64,000 nucleotides of DNA from Catellatospora coxensis (GTDB lineage Bacteria; Actinomycetota; Actinomycetes; Mycobacteriales; Micromonosporaceae), in the NCBI RefSeq assembly GCF_016862635.1, contig NZ_BONI01000055.1, forward strand, positions 1-64,000. The letters run 5' to 3'. The notes under the pieces were generated by a model. It did no database searches and was not told the origin of the DNA. It saw only the letters and a list, made by a program, of their open reading frames with translations. Both the position numbers and the translations under genes were made by a program. Every line of letters begins with the position of its first letter. The first letter of the stretch is position 1. This document shows positions 34,463 to 43,132 of the stretch, in pieces.

Positions 34463-36007
34463 ATGGAACACGTAGTCAAGACCGTCGGCGGGCCCAGCCC
34501 CGTCCGCACCCCCGCCGACACCCCGGCGGCCGCACCCGAACCAGCCGCCCGCAGCGGTCGCCACGCCAACAGCGCCCTGGTGGTCCTCTTCCTGTCCCTG
34601 GGCGGCCTGGCCTTCGCGGTGCTGCAGTCACTGGTCGCCCCAGCCCTGCCGATCATCGCCCAGGACCTGCACAGCTCCACCGGCGACATCAGCTGGGTAC
34701 TCACGGCCTACCTGCTGTCGGCGTCGGTGCTGACCCCGATCCTCGGCCGCCTCGGCGACATGGTCGGCAAACGCAAGATGATGCTGGTCGTGCTGGTCCT
34801 GCTCGCGGCGGGAACGCTGCTCGCCGCGCTGGCCACGACCCTGCCCGTGCTGATCGCGGCGCGGGCGCTGCAAGGCGCGGCCGGCGCGATCATGCCGCTG
34901 TCCATCGGGATCGTCCGCGACGAGCTGCCGCGCGAGAAGGTCAGCGTCACCGTCGGCCTGCTCTCGGCCATCTTCGGCATCGGCGCAGGCCTCGGCATCG
35001 TCCTGGCCGGCCCGATCGTCGAACACCTGTCCTGGCAGTGGCTGTTCTGGTTCCCCCTCATGCTGATCGGCGTCGCACTGGTCGGCGTGCTGTTCGGCGT
35101 ACCGGAATCGCCGCTGCGCGCCCCGGGCCGGCTCGACGTGCTCGGCGCGGCCATCCTGTCGGTGTCGCTGGTGTCACTGCTGCTGGCCATCAGCAAGGGC
35201 CGCGAATGGGGCTGGGACACCACCAGGACCATCACCCTGCTGGCCGTCGGCGTGCTCGCGCTCATCGCATTCGTCCTGGTCGAGCTGCGGGTACGCGAAC
35301 CGCTCATCAACATGCGCCTGCTGGCGGTGCGGGGCGTGTGGGCCACGAACCTGGTCGGCCTGGCGTTCGGGTTCGCCATGTTCGGCACGTTCCTGCTCAT
35401 CCCGATGCTGCTCGAACTGCCCACCGCCACCGGTTACGGCTTCGGCAAGACCGTCTCCCAGGCGGGCCTGTTCCTGATGCCGACCACCCTGATGATGCTC
35501 GTGTTCGGCCCCCTGTCCGGCGTGCTGAACCGCCGCCACGGTCCCAAGCTGCCGCTGTTCCTCGGCGCCGCCCTGGTCACCGCGGCATACGCGCTGCCCG
35601 CGGTGGTCCACGACCAGCTGTGGCACCTGGTCGCCTCCGGCGTGCTCACCGGCGCCGGCATGGGCCTGGCTTTCGCGGCCATGTCCAACGCCATCATCGC
35701 CTCGGTCCCCGCCACCCACACCGGCGAGGCGACCAGCGTCAACAGCATCGTGCGCACCATCGGTGGCAGCATCGGCACCGCCGTGGTCGCCGCCGTGATC
35801 GCGGGCAACACCACGCCCCGCGGCCTACCCACCGACCAGGCGTTCACCTCCGGGTTCTGGGTGTGCGCAGGCGTCGCGGCACTCGCAGTCGTCGCGTCGC
35901 TGATCCTGCCCTCGGCCCGCAGCCGCCGCGCCGGGCAGGTCGCCGCAGGGGCGGACGCCGCGCCGGGCGAGGTCGCCGAGCGGCTGACCTCCGCCGGCGT
36001 CAGGTAG
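34463..36007 (+). CDS. DHA2-type MFS exporter (14 TM)
   Basis: A 514-residue multidrug-type exporter. About fourteen helices are visible. The motif WVLTAYLLSASVLTPILGRLGDMVGKRK holds the DHA2 TM2 and loop A signatures, and IFGIGAGLGIVLAGPIVEHL resembles motif C of antiporters. It has a cytoplasmic Pro/Ala-rich N-terminal tail of 35 residues and a short Ala-rich C-terminal tail. It is controlled by the divergent TetR, judging by the two boxes. Substrate unknown. A strong hairpin follows. Confidence 0.9.
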   Translation: MEHVVKTVGGPSPVRTPADTPAAAPEPAARSGRHANSALVVLFLSLGGLAFAVLQSLVAPALPIIAQDLHSSTGDISWVLTAYLLSASVLTPILGRLGDMVGKRKMMLVVLVLLAAGTLLAALATTLPVLIAARALQGAAGAIMPLSIGIVRDELPREKVSVTVGLLSAIFGIGAGLGIVLAGPIVEHLSWQWLFWFPLMLIGVALVGVLFGVPESPLRAPGRLDVLGAAILSVSLVSLLLAISKGREWGWDTTRTITLLAVGVLALIAFVLVELRVREPLINMRLLAVRGVWATNLVGLAFGFAMFGTFLLIPMLLELPTATGYGFGKTVSQAGLFLMPTTLMMLVFGPLSGVLNRRHGPKLPLFLGAALVTAAYALPAVVHDQLWHLVASGVLTGAGMGLAFAAMSNAIIASVPATHTGEATSVNSIVRTIGGSIGTAVVAAVIAGNTTPRGLPTDQAFTSGFWVCAGVAALAVVASLILPSARSRRAGQVAAGADAAPGEVAERLTSAGVR

Positions 36008-36013
36008 GCCGGT

Positions 36014-36049
36014 CACCCGGCCGCCGCCCGTCCGGGCGGCGGCCGGGTG
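36014..36049. terminator. Strong bidirectional terminator hairpin
   Basis: Perfect 16-base arms CACCCGGCCGCCGCCC / GGGCGGCGGCCGGGTG with a 4-base loop, between the exporter and the small secreted protein. Confidence 0.85.
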
Positions 36050-36077
36050 CCTCACGGGCCAGGCTGTGGCGCGCGCA

Positions 36078-36314
36078 TCAGGCGTAGATGAACCAGTAGC
36101 CCGAGGGGTAGGTGCTGCCACTGGGATACCAGACGCACTGGAGCGGCCCGGTCCAGCCGTAGTTCTGGATGCCGTAGTTGCCGATCCGGACACACTCCGA
36201 GTAGTCGTAGACGACGCCGCGAAGGCTGGGTGTCGCGTGCGCGGGCGTGGCCCCGACGAACACGGTGGCGCCGACCAGGACCGTCGCCGCGATCGCCATC
36301 TTGACTCTGCGCAT
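36078..36314 (-). CDS. Small secreted protein (78 aa, two cysteines)
   Basis: The signal peptide ends in ATPAHA, giving a mature protein of about 51 residues. Its sequence is rich in Tyr, Trp and Gly (VVYDYSECVRIGNYG, YGWTGPLQCVWYPSG) and ends in GYWFIYA. It has exactly two cysteines, likely one disulfide. GGAGGGAAG directly precedes the ATG at 36314. The sequence around the start is AT-richer than its neighbours. I know no named family; similar small aromatic-rich secreted proteins occur in actinomycetes. Confidence 0.75.
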   Translation of the reverse strand: MRRVKMAIAATVLVGATVFVGATPAHATPSLRGVVYDYSECVRIGNYGIQNYGWTGPLQCVWYPSGSTYPSGYWFIYA

Positions 36315-36393
36315 CTTCCCTCCATCGATGAAGCGGTTAAGCAAAGCATAGATAGTCGGCGATGAATTTGTATGCCCTGTCCCGGCAGTTGGG

Positions 36394-37197
36394 TCAGCCA
36401 CGTCCATGCGGCGCGAGTGGCGTCAACCTCGGCGGCCCTGACTGCTGATTCGTCGCATGGCCGGCCAGCCAGCCCGTGAGGTCGGTGCCGCCCAGGCGCC
36501 ACGGCCGGGCGGGCACGAGCGTCGTGTCGTCCACCGAGGCACCGTGGAAGTAGGCGGCCGGGGCGGTCACGACGTCGCGGCTGTCGTGGCGCGCCGCCAG
36601 CAGCGTACGGACGAGGTCGTCCTGGCGCAGCCGGTCCGGCCCCGCGATGTCGACGCGCCCGCCGAAGGGCTCGGCCTCGGCGACGTCGGCGAGCACGGCG
36701 GCGGCGTCCTCCGCGGCCATCGGCTGCATGAGCACCGGTGACAGGCGCAGTGGACGGTGGTCGTCGCAGGTGGCTGTGGTGTCGTCGACGGACTCGAAGG
36801 TCTGGGTGGCGCGCACGACGGTGTAGGGCACCAGGCCGTGTTCGACGAGCTTCTCCTGGGCGGCCTTGGCGCGCATGTAGCCGCTGGCGGGCATGCGGTC
36901 GGCGCCGACGATCGACAGCACCACGTGATGGCGCACCCTCGCCGCCACCGCCGCGGACACCATGTTGCGGGTGGAGGTCTGGAAGAAGTCCATCGCCGCG
37001 TGCGCCGCGAACGAGGGCGTGTCGGTGACGTCGACGACGACGTCGGCGCGGCTGACCGTGTCGGCCAGGCCGTTGCCGGCGACGGTGTCGACGCCGGTGC
37101 TGGGTGAGGCCGGCACCACGTGGTGGCCGCGGAGCCGCAGCAGCCGGGCCAGGCGTGCGCCGATCCGGCCCGTACCACCGAAAATGACGATCTTCAT
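36394..37197 (-). CDS. NmrA-like NAD(P)-binding protein
   Basis: A 267-residue Rossmann protein of the atypical short-chain dehydrogenase group. The dinucleotide motif is MKIVIFGGTGRIGARLARLL (GGxGxxG). VVDVTDTPSF and VVLSIVGADRMPASGYMRAKAAQEKLV follow, without the usual Tyr-x-x-x-Lys catalytic pair in its standard context. Such proteins act as NADP(H) redox sensors or reductases. GGAAAGGGAAAG precedes the ATG. It stands alone between the small secreted protein and the GGDEF-EAL gene. Confidence 0.85.
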   Translation of the reverse strand: MKIVIFGGTGRIGARLARLLRLRGHHVVPASPSTGVDTVAGNGLADTVSRADVVVDVTDTPSFAAHAAMDFFQTSTRNMVSAAVAARVRHHVVLSIVGADRMPASGYMRAKAAQEKLVEHGLVPYTVVRATQTFESVDDTTATCDDHRPLRLSPVLMQPMAAEDAAAVLADVAEAEPFGGRVDIAGPDRLRQDDLVRTLLAARHDSRDVVTAPAAYFHGASVDDTTLVPARPWRLGGTDLTGWLAGHATNQQSGPPRLTPLAPHGRG

Positions 37198-37243
37198 CGC
37201 TTTCCCTTTCCTGCTCGCGAGTGCTCGCTGCGACGCGGTGCGG

Positions 37244-38686
37244 TCAGCTCACGACCGGTGTGGCCGCGGCTCGCAGGCGGGCGTCGACGGCTTGTGGCGC
37301 CTGCGGCCTGCCGTACCGGAATCCTTGGATGAGGTCGCAGCCCAGGCGACGCACGGTGTCGGCCTGCTCCGGCGTCTCCACGCCTTCGGCGATCACGCCG
37401 AGGCCGAGCCCGTGCGCCAGACGCACGATCGTGTCGACCATCGCGGCGTCGACCCGTCCGGTGTCGCCGGCGAACGGGGTGACGAACTGCCGCGCGAGCT
37501 TGAGGGTGTGCACTGGCAGCGAGCGCAGGTTGGCCAGGTTCGCGTAGCCGGTGCCGAAGTCGTCGATCGCGACCCGCACCCCGAGACCGGCCAGGGTCCG
37601 GATGGTCTCGGTCACCTGCCCGGACGTGGACAGCATGCTGCTCTCGGTGATCTCCAGCTGAAGCAGCTCCGGGTCGATGCCGCAGTGCGACAGCAGGTCG
37701 GCGACGTCACCGGCGAACTGCGGGTCGTCGGCCTGCGACGGTGCGACGTTGACGCTCATCACCAGCCGGTGCCCGGGATTTCGGGCCTGCCACTGCTGCG
37801 CCTGTGCGCAGGCGGTACGCAGCACGAACCGTCCCACTTCGTTGATCAGGCCGGTCTGTTCGGCGACGGGGACGAACTCCGCCGGCCCGAGCACGCCGCG
37901 TCGCGGATGCCGCCAACGCACCAGCGCCTCGACGCCGTACAGGTCACCGGTGCCGGCCTCGACGATCGGCTGGTACTCCAGGAACAGCTCGCCGCGTTGC
38001 AGGGCCAGCGGCAGCTGCCGGGCGATCTCGTGGCGGGCCAGGCGGTGGGCGTGCTCGTCGGGGTCGAACAGGCGGCGCTGGTCGTGGCCCGCGGCCCGGG
38101 CCAGCAGGAGCGCGGACTCGGCGGCACTGAGCAGATCGCCGACGGCGGAACCGGCCGGCGGCGGGGTTGCCATGCCGATGCACGCCGTGACGCTGACCTG
38201 CTGCCCGCCCAGCTCCAGCGGCCGGCGTACCGCCTGCTGGATGGCCTCGGCGACCCGGGTGATGTCGGTGACGTGCGCCGAAGCCGACACCAGGACGGTG
38301 AACTGGTCACTGCCGGTACGGGCGACCAGGCAGCCCTCGCACAGCACGGCCGACAGCCGCTGCGCGATCGTCTGCAGCAGCCGGTCCCCGGCGTCGTAGC
38401 CGTGCGTCTGGTTGATCGCGGTGAAACCGTCGAGGTCCAGGTGGCACAGGCCCACCGGGCGCTGCGCCGCAGTGGCGGACGTCGCGGCGCACAGGGCGTG
38501 CTTGAGCATGATGCGGTTGGGCAGTCCGGTGAGCTGGTCGTACATGGTGTGCTGGCGGGACGGCTGCGCAGGCGTGTGCCGCCCGAAGGACCCGGGCGCA
38601 ACGAAGCCGTCGCCGTCGCCCGCAGCGGAGGCATACTCCGCCGCGTGGCCTACGGTGCGGTCGATAGCGATCTTCGGCAAGCTCAT
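37244..38686 (-). CDS. GGDEF-EAL protein with degenerate GGDEF
   Basis: A 480-residue soluble c-di-GMP turnover protein. The GGDEF domain (about 50-205) begins MYDQLTGLPNR and HLDLDGFTAINQTHGYDAGD, but the active-site loop reads TGSDQF instead of GGDEF, so cyclase activity is doubtful. The EAL domain (about 220-470) keeps its catalytic residues: YQPIVEAGTGDLYGVEALVRW, the Asp pair in VAIDDFGTGYANL, and the late Glu in IAEGVETPEQA. It is therefore most likely a phosphodiesterase, with the GGDEF part perhaps binding GTP. No membrane segment is seen. I use the ATG at 38686, with GGAG ten bases upstream. Divergent from the LAL regulator. Confidence 0.88.
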   Translation of the reverse strand: MSLPKIAIDRTVGHAAEYASAAGDGDGFVAPGSFGRHTPAQPSRQHTMYDQLTGLPNRIMLKHALCAATSATAAQRPVGLCHLDLDGFTAINQTHGYDAGDRLLQTIAQRLSAVLCEGCLVARTGSDQFTVLVSASAHVTDITRVAEAIQQAVRRPLELGGQQVSVTACIGMATPPPAGSAVGDLLSAAESALLLARAAGHDQRRLFDPDEHAHRLARHEIARQLPLALQRGELFLEYQPIVEAGTGDLYGVEALVRWRHPRRGVLGPAEFVPVAEQTGLINEVGRFVLRTACAQAQQWQARNPGHRLVMSVNVAPSQADDPQFAGDVADLLSHCGIDPELLQLEITESSMLSTSGQVTETIRTLAGLGVRVAIDDFGTGYANLANLRSLPVHTLKLARQFVTPFAGDTGRVDAAMVDTIVRLAHGLGLGVIAEGVETPEQADTVRRLGCDLIQGFRYGRPQAPQAVDARLRAAATPVVS

Positions 38687-38978
38687 TTCAGTCACGCTCC
38701 GTCGCGGGGTTCCGGTGGCTCGTCGTTGCCGCCGGCTGTCGACCGGCCTGCCCACGGTCGCCGCGTCCGGGGCCGGTCGCCCCGGGCAACCCCCGGGGTT
38801 ACGCACCCCGGGTCGCCCGGGTCGCCTGTCCTGCGGTGGTGCCGCGCGCCGCTACCGCCAGGTTGAGTGTTATGTCCGGTCCAGGTGGGGCCCGGTGCGC
38901 TGTGACGTGCGCCGCTGCTCGGTACGATCACCATGAATGCCAGTTTTCAGGTGATACGGGTGGGGAAAGAGGCGCCAC
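38687..38978. other. Divergent promoter region
   Basis: A 292-base gap between the GGDEF-EAL and LAL genes. It holds GC-rich inverted and direct repeats (CCCCGGG motifs around 38780-38822, including a tandem CCCGGGTCG). I compared the minus strand with the c-di-GMP-I riboswitch pattern and saw no convincing match. Confidence 0.4.
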
Positions 38979-41765
38979 ATGGGCGTGCCTACGACCGATA
39001 CCCAGGTCGAGCTCAAAGGCCGCCGCCAAGAGACGGCCGCCATCGACCACGCACTCGCCGACGCCCGCATCGGCGCCAGCGCGGTGCTCGTCCTCCGCGG
39101 CGAGGCCGGCATCGGCAAGACCGCCCTGCTCGACTACGCCGAAAGCCAGGCCCGCGGTTTCCAGCTCGCCACCGTCTGCGGTGTCGAATCCGAGATGGAG
39201 CTGCCCTACGCCGCGCTGCACCAGCTGTGCACGCCACAGCTGGAACACCTGCCCCACCTGCCCGCCCCGCAACGCGAGGCGCTGTCGGTCGCCTTCGGGC
39301 TGCTGACCGGCAACACACCCGACCGGTTCATGGTCGGCCTGGCCGTCCTGAGCCTGCTGGGCGGGGCCGCCGACGAGCCGCTGGCCTGGCTGATCGATGA
39401 CGCCCAGTGGGTCGACGACGCGTCGCTGCAGGTGCTGGCCTTCGTGGCCCGGCGGCTACAGGCCGAACGAGTCGCGATGGTCTTCGCGGTACGCGAGCCC
39501 GCCCACCCGCGCCCGCTACCCGGCCTCGCCGAGCTGACCGTGCCGCGACTCAGCGACGCCGACGCGCGCAGCCTGCTGGCCGCCGCCCTGCGCATGCCGC
39601 TGGACCCGCAGGTCCGTGATCGGGTCGTGGCCGAAGCCCACGGCAACCCGCTGGCGCTGCTGCAGGTGCCCCGCGCTCTGCCGCCCGCCGACCTGGCCGG
39701 CGGATTCTGGCTGCCCGAGGGCCGCTCCACCGAATCCGACCTGGAACGCTGCTTCGCCCACGAAGTCCGCGCGCTGCCGACCGACACCCAGCGGCTCCTG
39801 CTCACCGCGGCAGCCGACCCGACCGGCGACACCCGCCTGGTCTGGCGAGCCGCCGACCTCCAGGCCATCCCCACCGCCGCGGCGGCACCGGCTGAAGCGA
39901 CCGGACTGATCGAGTTGGGTCGGCGAGCACAGTTCCGCCATCCGATCGTCCGCTCCGCGATCTACCGCAGCGCGTCGGTCGCCGACCGGCGCGCCGCGCA
40001 CCGTGCCCTGGCCGACGCCACCGACCCCGATCTCGCCCCCGACCGGCGCGCCTTCCACCGCGCCCGCGCCGCCACCCAACCCGACGAACGCATCGCCGAA
40101 GCTCTCGAACAGTCCGCCGATCGGGCCCGCCGCCGCGGCGGAGCCGCCGCGACCGCCGCCTTCCTGCGCTGGGCCACCGAGCTGACCCCCGACCCCGCCC
40201 GCCGCGTCGGCCGGGCCCTGGCCGCCGCCAAGGCCGCTTTCGACCTCGGCGCGCTCGACCAGGCTCACCACCTGCTCGCCGACGCCGAAACCGGCCCGCT
40301 GGACGACCTGCAGCGCGCCGAGCTGGAGCGGCTGCGGGCCCGGCTGGTGCACGCCCAGGTCCGCGGCGCCGACACCGCCCGGCGGCTGCTGACCGCCGCG
40401 ACCCGGCTCAAGCCGCTGGACACCGCGCTGGCCCGCGAAACGCTGCTGGAAGCCGCCGGAGCGGCGATCTTCGCCGGACGCCTCGGCCGCGGCGCCCACG
40501 AGGTCGCCCACGCCGCACGTGCCTGCCCGGACGCACCCCAGCCGAACCGGGTCACCGACGCCCTGCTCGACGCCGTCACCTGCTGGATCCTCGACGGCCA
40601 CAGCGCCAGCGCCGACGCCATCCGGCGCGCCCTGCGGGTCGCGCGCCGTGAGCAGTCCACCGAACACGGCGGCGATCCGGCCGGCTGGCTGCTGCTGTCG
40701 TCGCCGGTGACCCCCGAACCACTCGCCCCCGAGGTATGGGACGACGACGCCTGGCACGAGCTGGCCACCGGCGCAACCGACCTGGCGCGGCGGGCAGGCG
40801 CGCTGGCGGTCCTGCCGCTGGCGCTGACCCACCAGGCGTGCTTCCACGTCCACGCCGGCGAACTCGACACCGCCGCCACGCTGATCGGCGAAGCCGCCGC
40901 CGTCTCGCAGGAGACCGGCAGCACCCCGCTGCTCTACACCTCGCTGCTCCTGCACGCCTGGCAGGCAGCCGAGCAGCAGGTCCTCGACACCATCGAACAC
41001 GGCATCAGGGACGTGCTCGCCCGCGGCGAAGGACGCGCCCTGGCGATCGCCGATTACGCCAGCGCGGTCCTCTACAACGGGCTCGGCCGCTACGACACCG
41101 CGCTGGCCGCCGCCTTACGCGTCTGCGAGCACGAGGACATGGGCATCTTCGGCTGGGCGTTGAGCGAACTCGTCGAAGTGGCCGCCCGCGCCGGGCAACG
41201 CGACACCGCGCAGCAGGCGCTGGAGCGGCTGACGCCCCGTACCCGCGCCAGCGCGACCACGTGGGCCGCGGGCACCGAGGCCCGCTGCCGAGCCGTGCTC
41301 GCCGACGGCCCGGCTGCCGACGAGCTGTTCCAGGAGTCGATCGAGCACCTCGGACAGACCCGGATCAGCCTCCAGCTGGCGCGTACGCACCTGCTGTACG
41401 GCGAATGGCTGCGCCGCCACCACCGACGGCAGGAGAGCCGGATGCAGCTGCGCACCGCGTACGAGGCGTTCACCCGGGCCGGCGCCGCCGGGTTCGCCGA
41501 CCGGGCCCGCCGGGAGCTGGCCGCGACCGGGGAGACCGTACGCAAGCGCAGCGTCAGCCCCCTGGCCGCGTTGACCGGGCAGGAAGCCGAGATCGCCCGG
41601 CTCGCCCGCGACGGGCACACCAACCCCGAGATCGCCGCCCAGCTGTTCATCAGCCCGCGCACCGTCGAATGGCACCTGGGCAACGTCTTCACCAAACTCG
41701 GGGTCAGCTCCCGCCGCCACCTGCACGAGGCGCTGCCGCCCGCCGGGTTGCCCGCCGGTGTCTGA
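38979..41765 (+). CDS. LAL-family LuxR regulator (ATP-binding)
   Basis: A 928-residue regulator of the large ATP-binding LuxR (MalT-like) group. The N-terminal NTPase domain has Walker A LRGEAGIGKTALL (about residue 43) and Walker B AWLIDDAQWVDD. A long helical, TPR-like middle follows. The C-terminal HTH is LTGQEAEIARLARDGHTNPEIAAQLFISPRTVEWHLGNVFTKLG. Such proteins activate secondary-metabolite or sugar genes in response to a ligand. The target is unknown; the divergent GGDEF-EAL gene is one candidate. GAGG precedes the ATG. Confidence 0.92.
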   Translation: MGVPTTDTQVELKGRRQETAAIDHALADARIGASAVLVLRGEAGIGKTALLDYAESQARGFQLATVCGVESEMELPYAALHQLCTPQLEHLPHLPAPQREALSVAFGLLTGNTPDRFMVGLAVLSLLGGAADEPLAWLIDDAQWVDDASLQVLAFVARRLQAERVAMVFAVREPAHPRPLPGLAELTVPRLSDADARSLLAAALRMPLDPQVRDRVVAEAHGNPLALLQVPRALPPADLAGGFWLPEGRSTESDLERCFAHEVRALPTDTQRLLLTAAADPTGDTRLVWRAADLQAIPTAAAAPAEATGLIELGRRAQFRHPIVRSAIYRSASVADRRAAHRALADATDPDLAPDRRAFHRARAATQPDERIAEALEQSADRARRRGGAAATAAFLRWATELTPDPARRVGRALAAAKAAFDLGALDQAHHLLADAETGPLDDLQRAELERLRARLVHAQVRGADTARRLLTAATRLKPLDTALARETLLEAAGAAIFAGRLGRGAHEVAHAARACPDAPQPNRVTDALLDAVTCWILDGHSASADAIRRALRVARREQSTEHGGDPAGWLLLSSPVTPEPLAPEVWDDDAWHELATGATDLARRAGALAVLPLALTHQACFHVHAGELDTAATLIGEAAAVSQETGSTPLLYTSLLLHAWQAAEQQVLDTIEHGIRDVLARGEGRALAIADYASAVLYNGLGRYDTALAAALRVCEHEDMGIFGWALSELVEVAARAGQRDTAQQALERLTPRTRASATTWAAGTEARCRAVLADGPAADELFQESIEHLGQTRISLQLARTHLLYGEWLRRHHRRQESRMQLRTAYEAFTRAGAAGFADRARRELAATGETVRKRSVSPLAALTGQEAEIARLARDGHTNPEIAAQLFISPRTVEWHLGNVFTKLGVSSRRHLHEALPPAGLPAGV

Positions 41766-41792
41766 CACCGAGTGGGACCGGAGTGGCGCGGG

Positions 41793-42995
41793 TCAGCACC
41801 AGCCGTTGATCGCCCCGTTCACGCCTGTCCACAGAAACGCGTCGGACACCCAGCTGCCGTCGGTGAGGCGGTTCCAGAGCGCGGTGGCGCCGTACCGGCC
41901 GGTGTGGGTGGTCCCGTTCGCCGAGCAGGAGATGCTCACGGTCGCGCCATCGCTCAGCGACCCGATGGCCGCGTAGCCGGTGCCGGGGCCCGAGCGCCGG
42001 GTGAGCGTCCCACCGCCGTTCGCGTCGACGACGCCCTGGGTGAAGCCCAGGACTCCGTAGTTGTAGAGACCGCTGCCGGGGCCGGCCCAGGCCGACCCGT
42101 GGCGGGCCCCGCCCTGGTAGGCCGCGCCGCCGACGAACACCCACTTGCCGATCCCGTGATCACCGATGGGGACGTAGGCGCTGTTCTGGCGAAGCCCGAA
42201 GTGGACGTGTCGACCGGATGCCGCGCCGCCGCAGGTGACGTCGGTGCCGGTATAGCCGAGGAACGCCCCCTGGGCGACGGCTGCTCCGTTGACGGAGATG
42301 CTGCTCCACAGGTGGTAGTAGTCGGTGGAGTAGCCGCGGTCGTGGATGACGCGGATCCAGCCCTGGCACATCGTGTACGCGGTGCCGCCGCGCGCCGCCC
42401 GCACGACCTGGTCGCCGCCGGCCAGGTCGATCGAGCTGAACGGCGATTCGCTGCCGCCCCAGCCGTGCGGTCCGCCGGTCAGTGTCCACGTCTGTCCGAC
42501 GGCGAAGGGCAGCGCCATTCCGGTGCGGAAGTCGCCGCCGGCGTAGGTGGGGGAGGGGGTGGCGAACACCTTCCGCTCGGTCTCGGTGACTACCGGCGAG
42601 TCGGCCGCCAGGGTCGAGAATGCGGGTTCGCCGTCGAACGCGACCTGCCACCGGCCGGCTTCGGCCCGCGCGACGAAGATCGACCCGGTCGGGTGGGCGT
42701 CTCGGGTGTGGGGTGCGACCAGGACGGCGGTGCCGAAGGCCCAGCTGCCGTTGCGGCGGGTGACGGTGATACGGGCTTCGTCACCGGTCGCGGAGACTGC
42801 CGGCGAGGTCGCGCTCTGGTGGAGAAGTCTCGCGGTGACCGCCGCGACCACTGCGGCATCGGACCGCGGTGCGGCCTGCGCTGCCGCCGGCGCGGCTATG
42901 ACCAGGATCGCGGCCGTCAGCAGCAGCACCAGGCCGCCGGCCGGTCGCCGAGGATGCGCGACCCGATACATCGAGGGATCGGAATTCATCATCAT
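41793..42995 (-). CDS. Secreted M23A beta-lytic-type peptidase with SH3-like C-terminus
   Basis: A 400-residue exported metallopeptidase. The signal peptide ends near AAAQAA, and a propeptide of about 110 residues follows. The catalytic domain resembles LasA/beta-lytic protease. Zinc ligands are seen in GGPHGWGGSESPFSSIDLAGG (His and Asp), TDYYHLW and GRHVHFGL. The last 70 residues (LTRRSGPGTGYAAIGSLSDGATVSI) form a bacterial SH3-like domain. It probably cleaves glycine-containing or cross-linked peptidoglycan of other bacteria or of the own wall. It starts with three ATG codons in a row; 42995 is the first. It is divergent from the delta-60 gene and convergent with the LAL gene. Confidence 0.88.
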   Translation of the reverse strand: MMMNSDPSMYRVAHPRRPAGGLVLLLTAAILVIAAPAAAQAAPRSDAAVVAAVTARLLHQSATSPAVSATGDEARITVTRRNGSWAFGTAVLVAPHTRDAHPTGSIFVARAEAGRWQVAFDGEPAFSTLAADSPVVTETERKVFATPSPTYAGGDFRTGMALPFAVGQTWTLTGGPHGWGGSESPFSSIDLAGGDQVVRAARGGTAYTMCQGWIRVIHDRGYSTDYYHLWSSISVNGAAVAQGAFLGYTGTDVTCGGAASGRHVHFGLRQNSAYVPIGDHGIGKWVFVGGAAYQGGARHGSAWAGPGSGLYNYGVLGFTQGVVDANGGGTLTRRSGPGTGYAAIGSLSDGATVSISCSANGTTHTGRYGATALWNRLTDGSWVSDAFLWTGVNGAINGWC

Positions 42996-43014
42996 CGTTG
43001 TAAGGTATGGCCTG

Positions 43015-43052
43015 TCTATGAAGCTTGTCTACGGCGGACGGTTGTTCATAGA
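43015..43052. promoter_or_regulatory. Inverted repeat in divergent promoter region
   Basis: TCTATGAA ... TTCATAGA, perfect 8-base arms 22 bases apart, in an AT-rich gap between the M23A and delta-60 genes. AAGCTTGT also occurs twice here (43021 and 43073). Confidence 0.5.
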
Positions 43053-43132
43053 AGAAAGGTTCCGGTGGCGCCAAGCTTGTACCTATTTGTCTGATTTGTG
43101 CCACGATGGGGCCTGATCGAGTGGAGGCCCGC

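Noticed and set aside
38687-38870. A c-di-GMP riboswitch upstream of the GGDEF-EAL gene
   Set aside because: The conserved GEMM core elements and tetraloop receptor are not visible on the minus strand.
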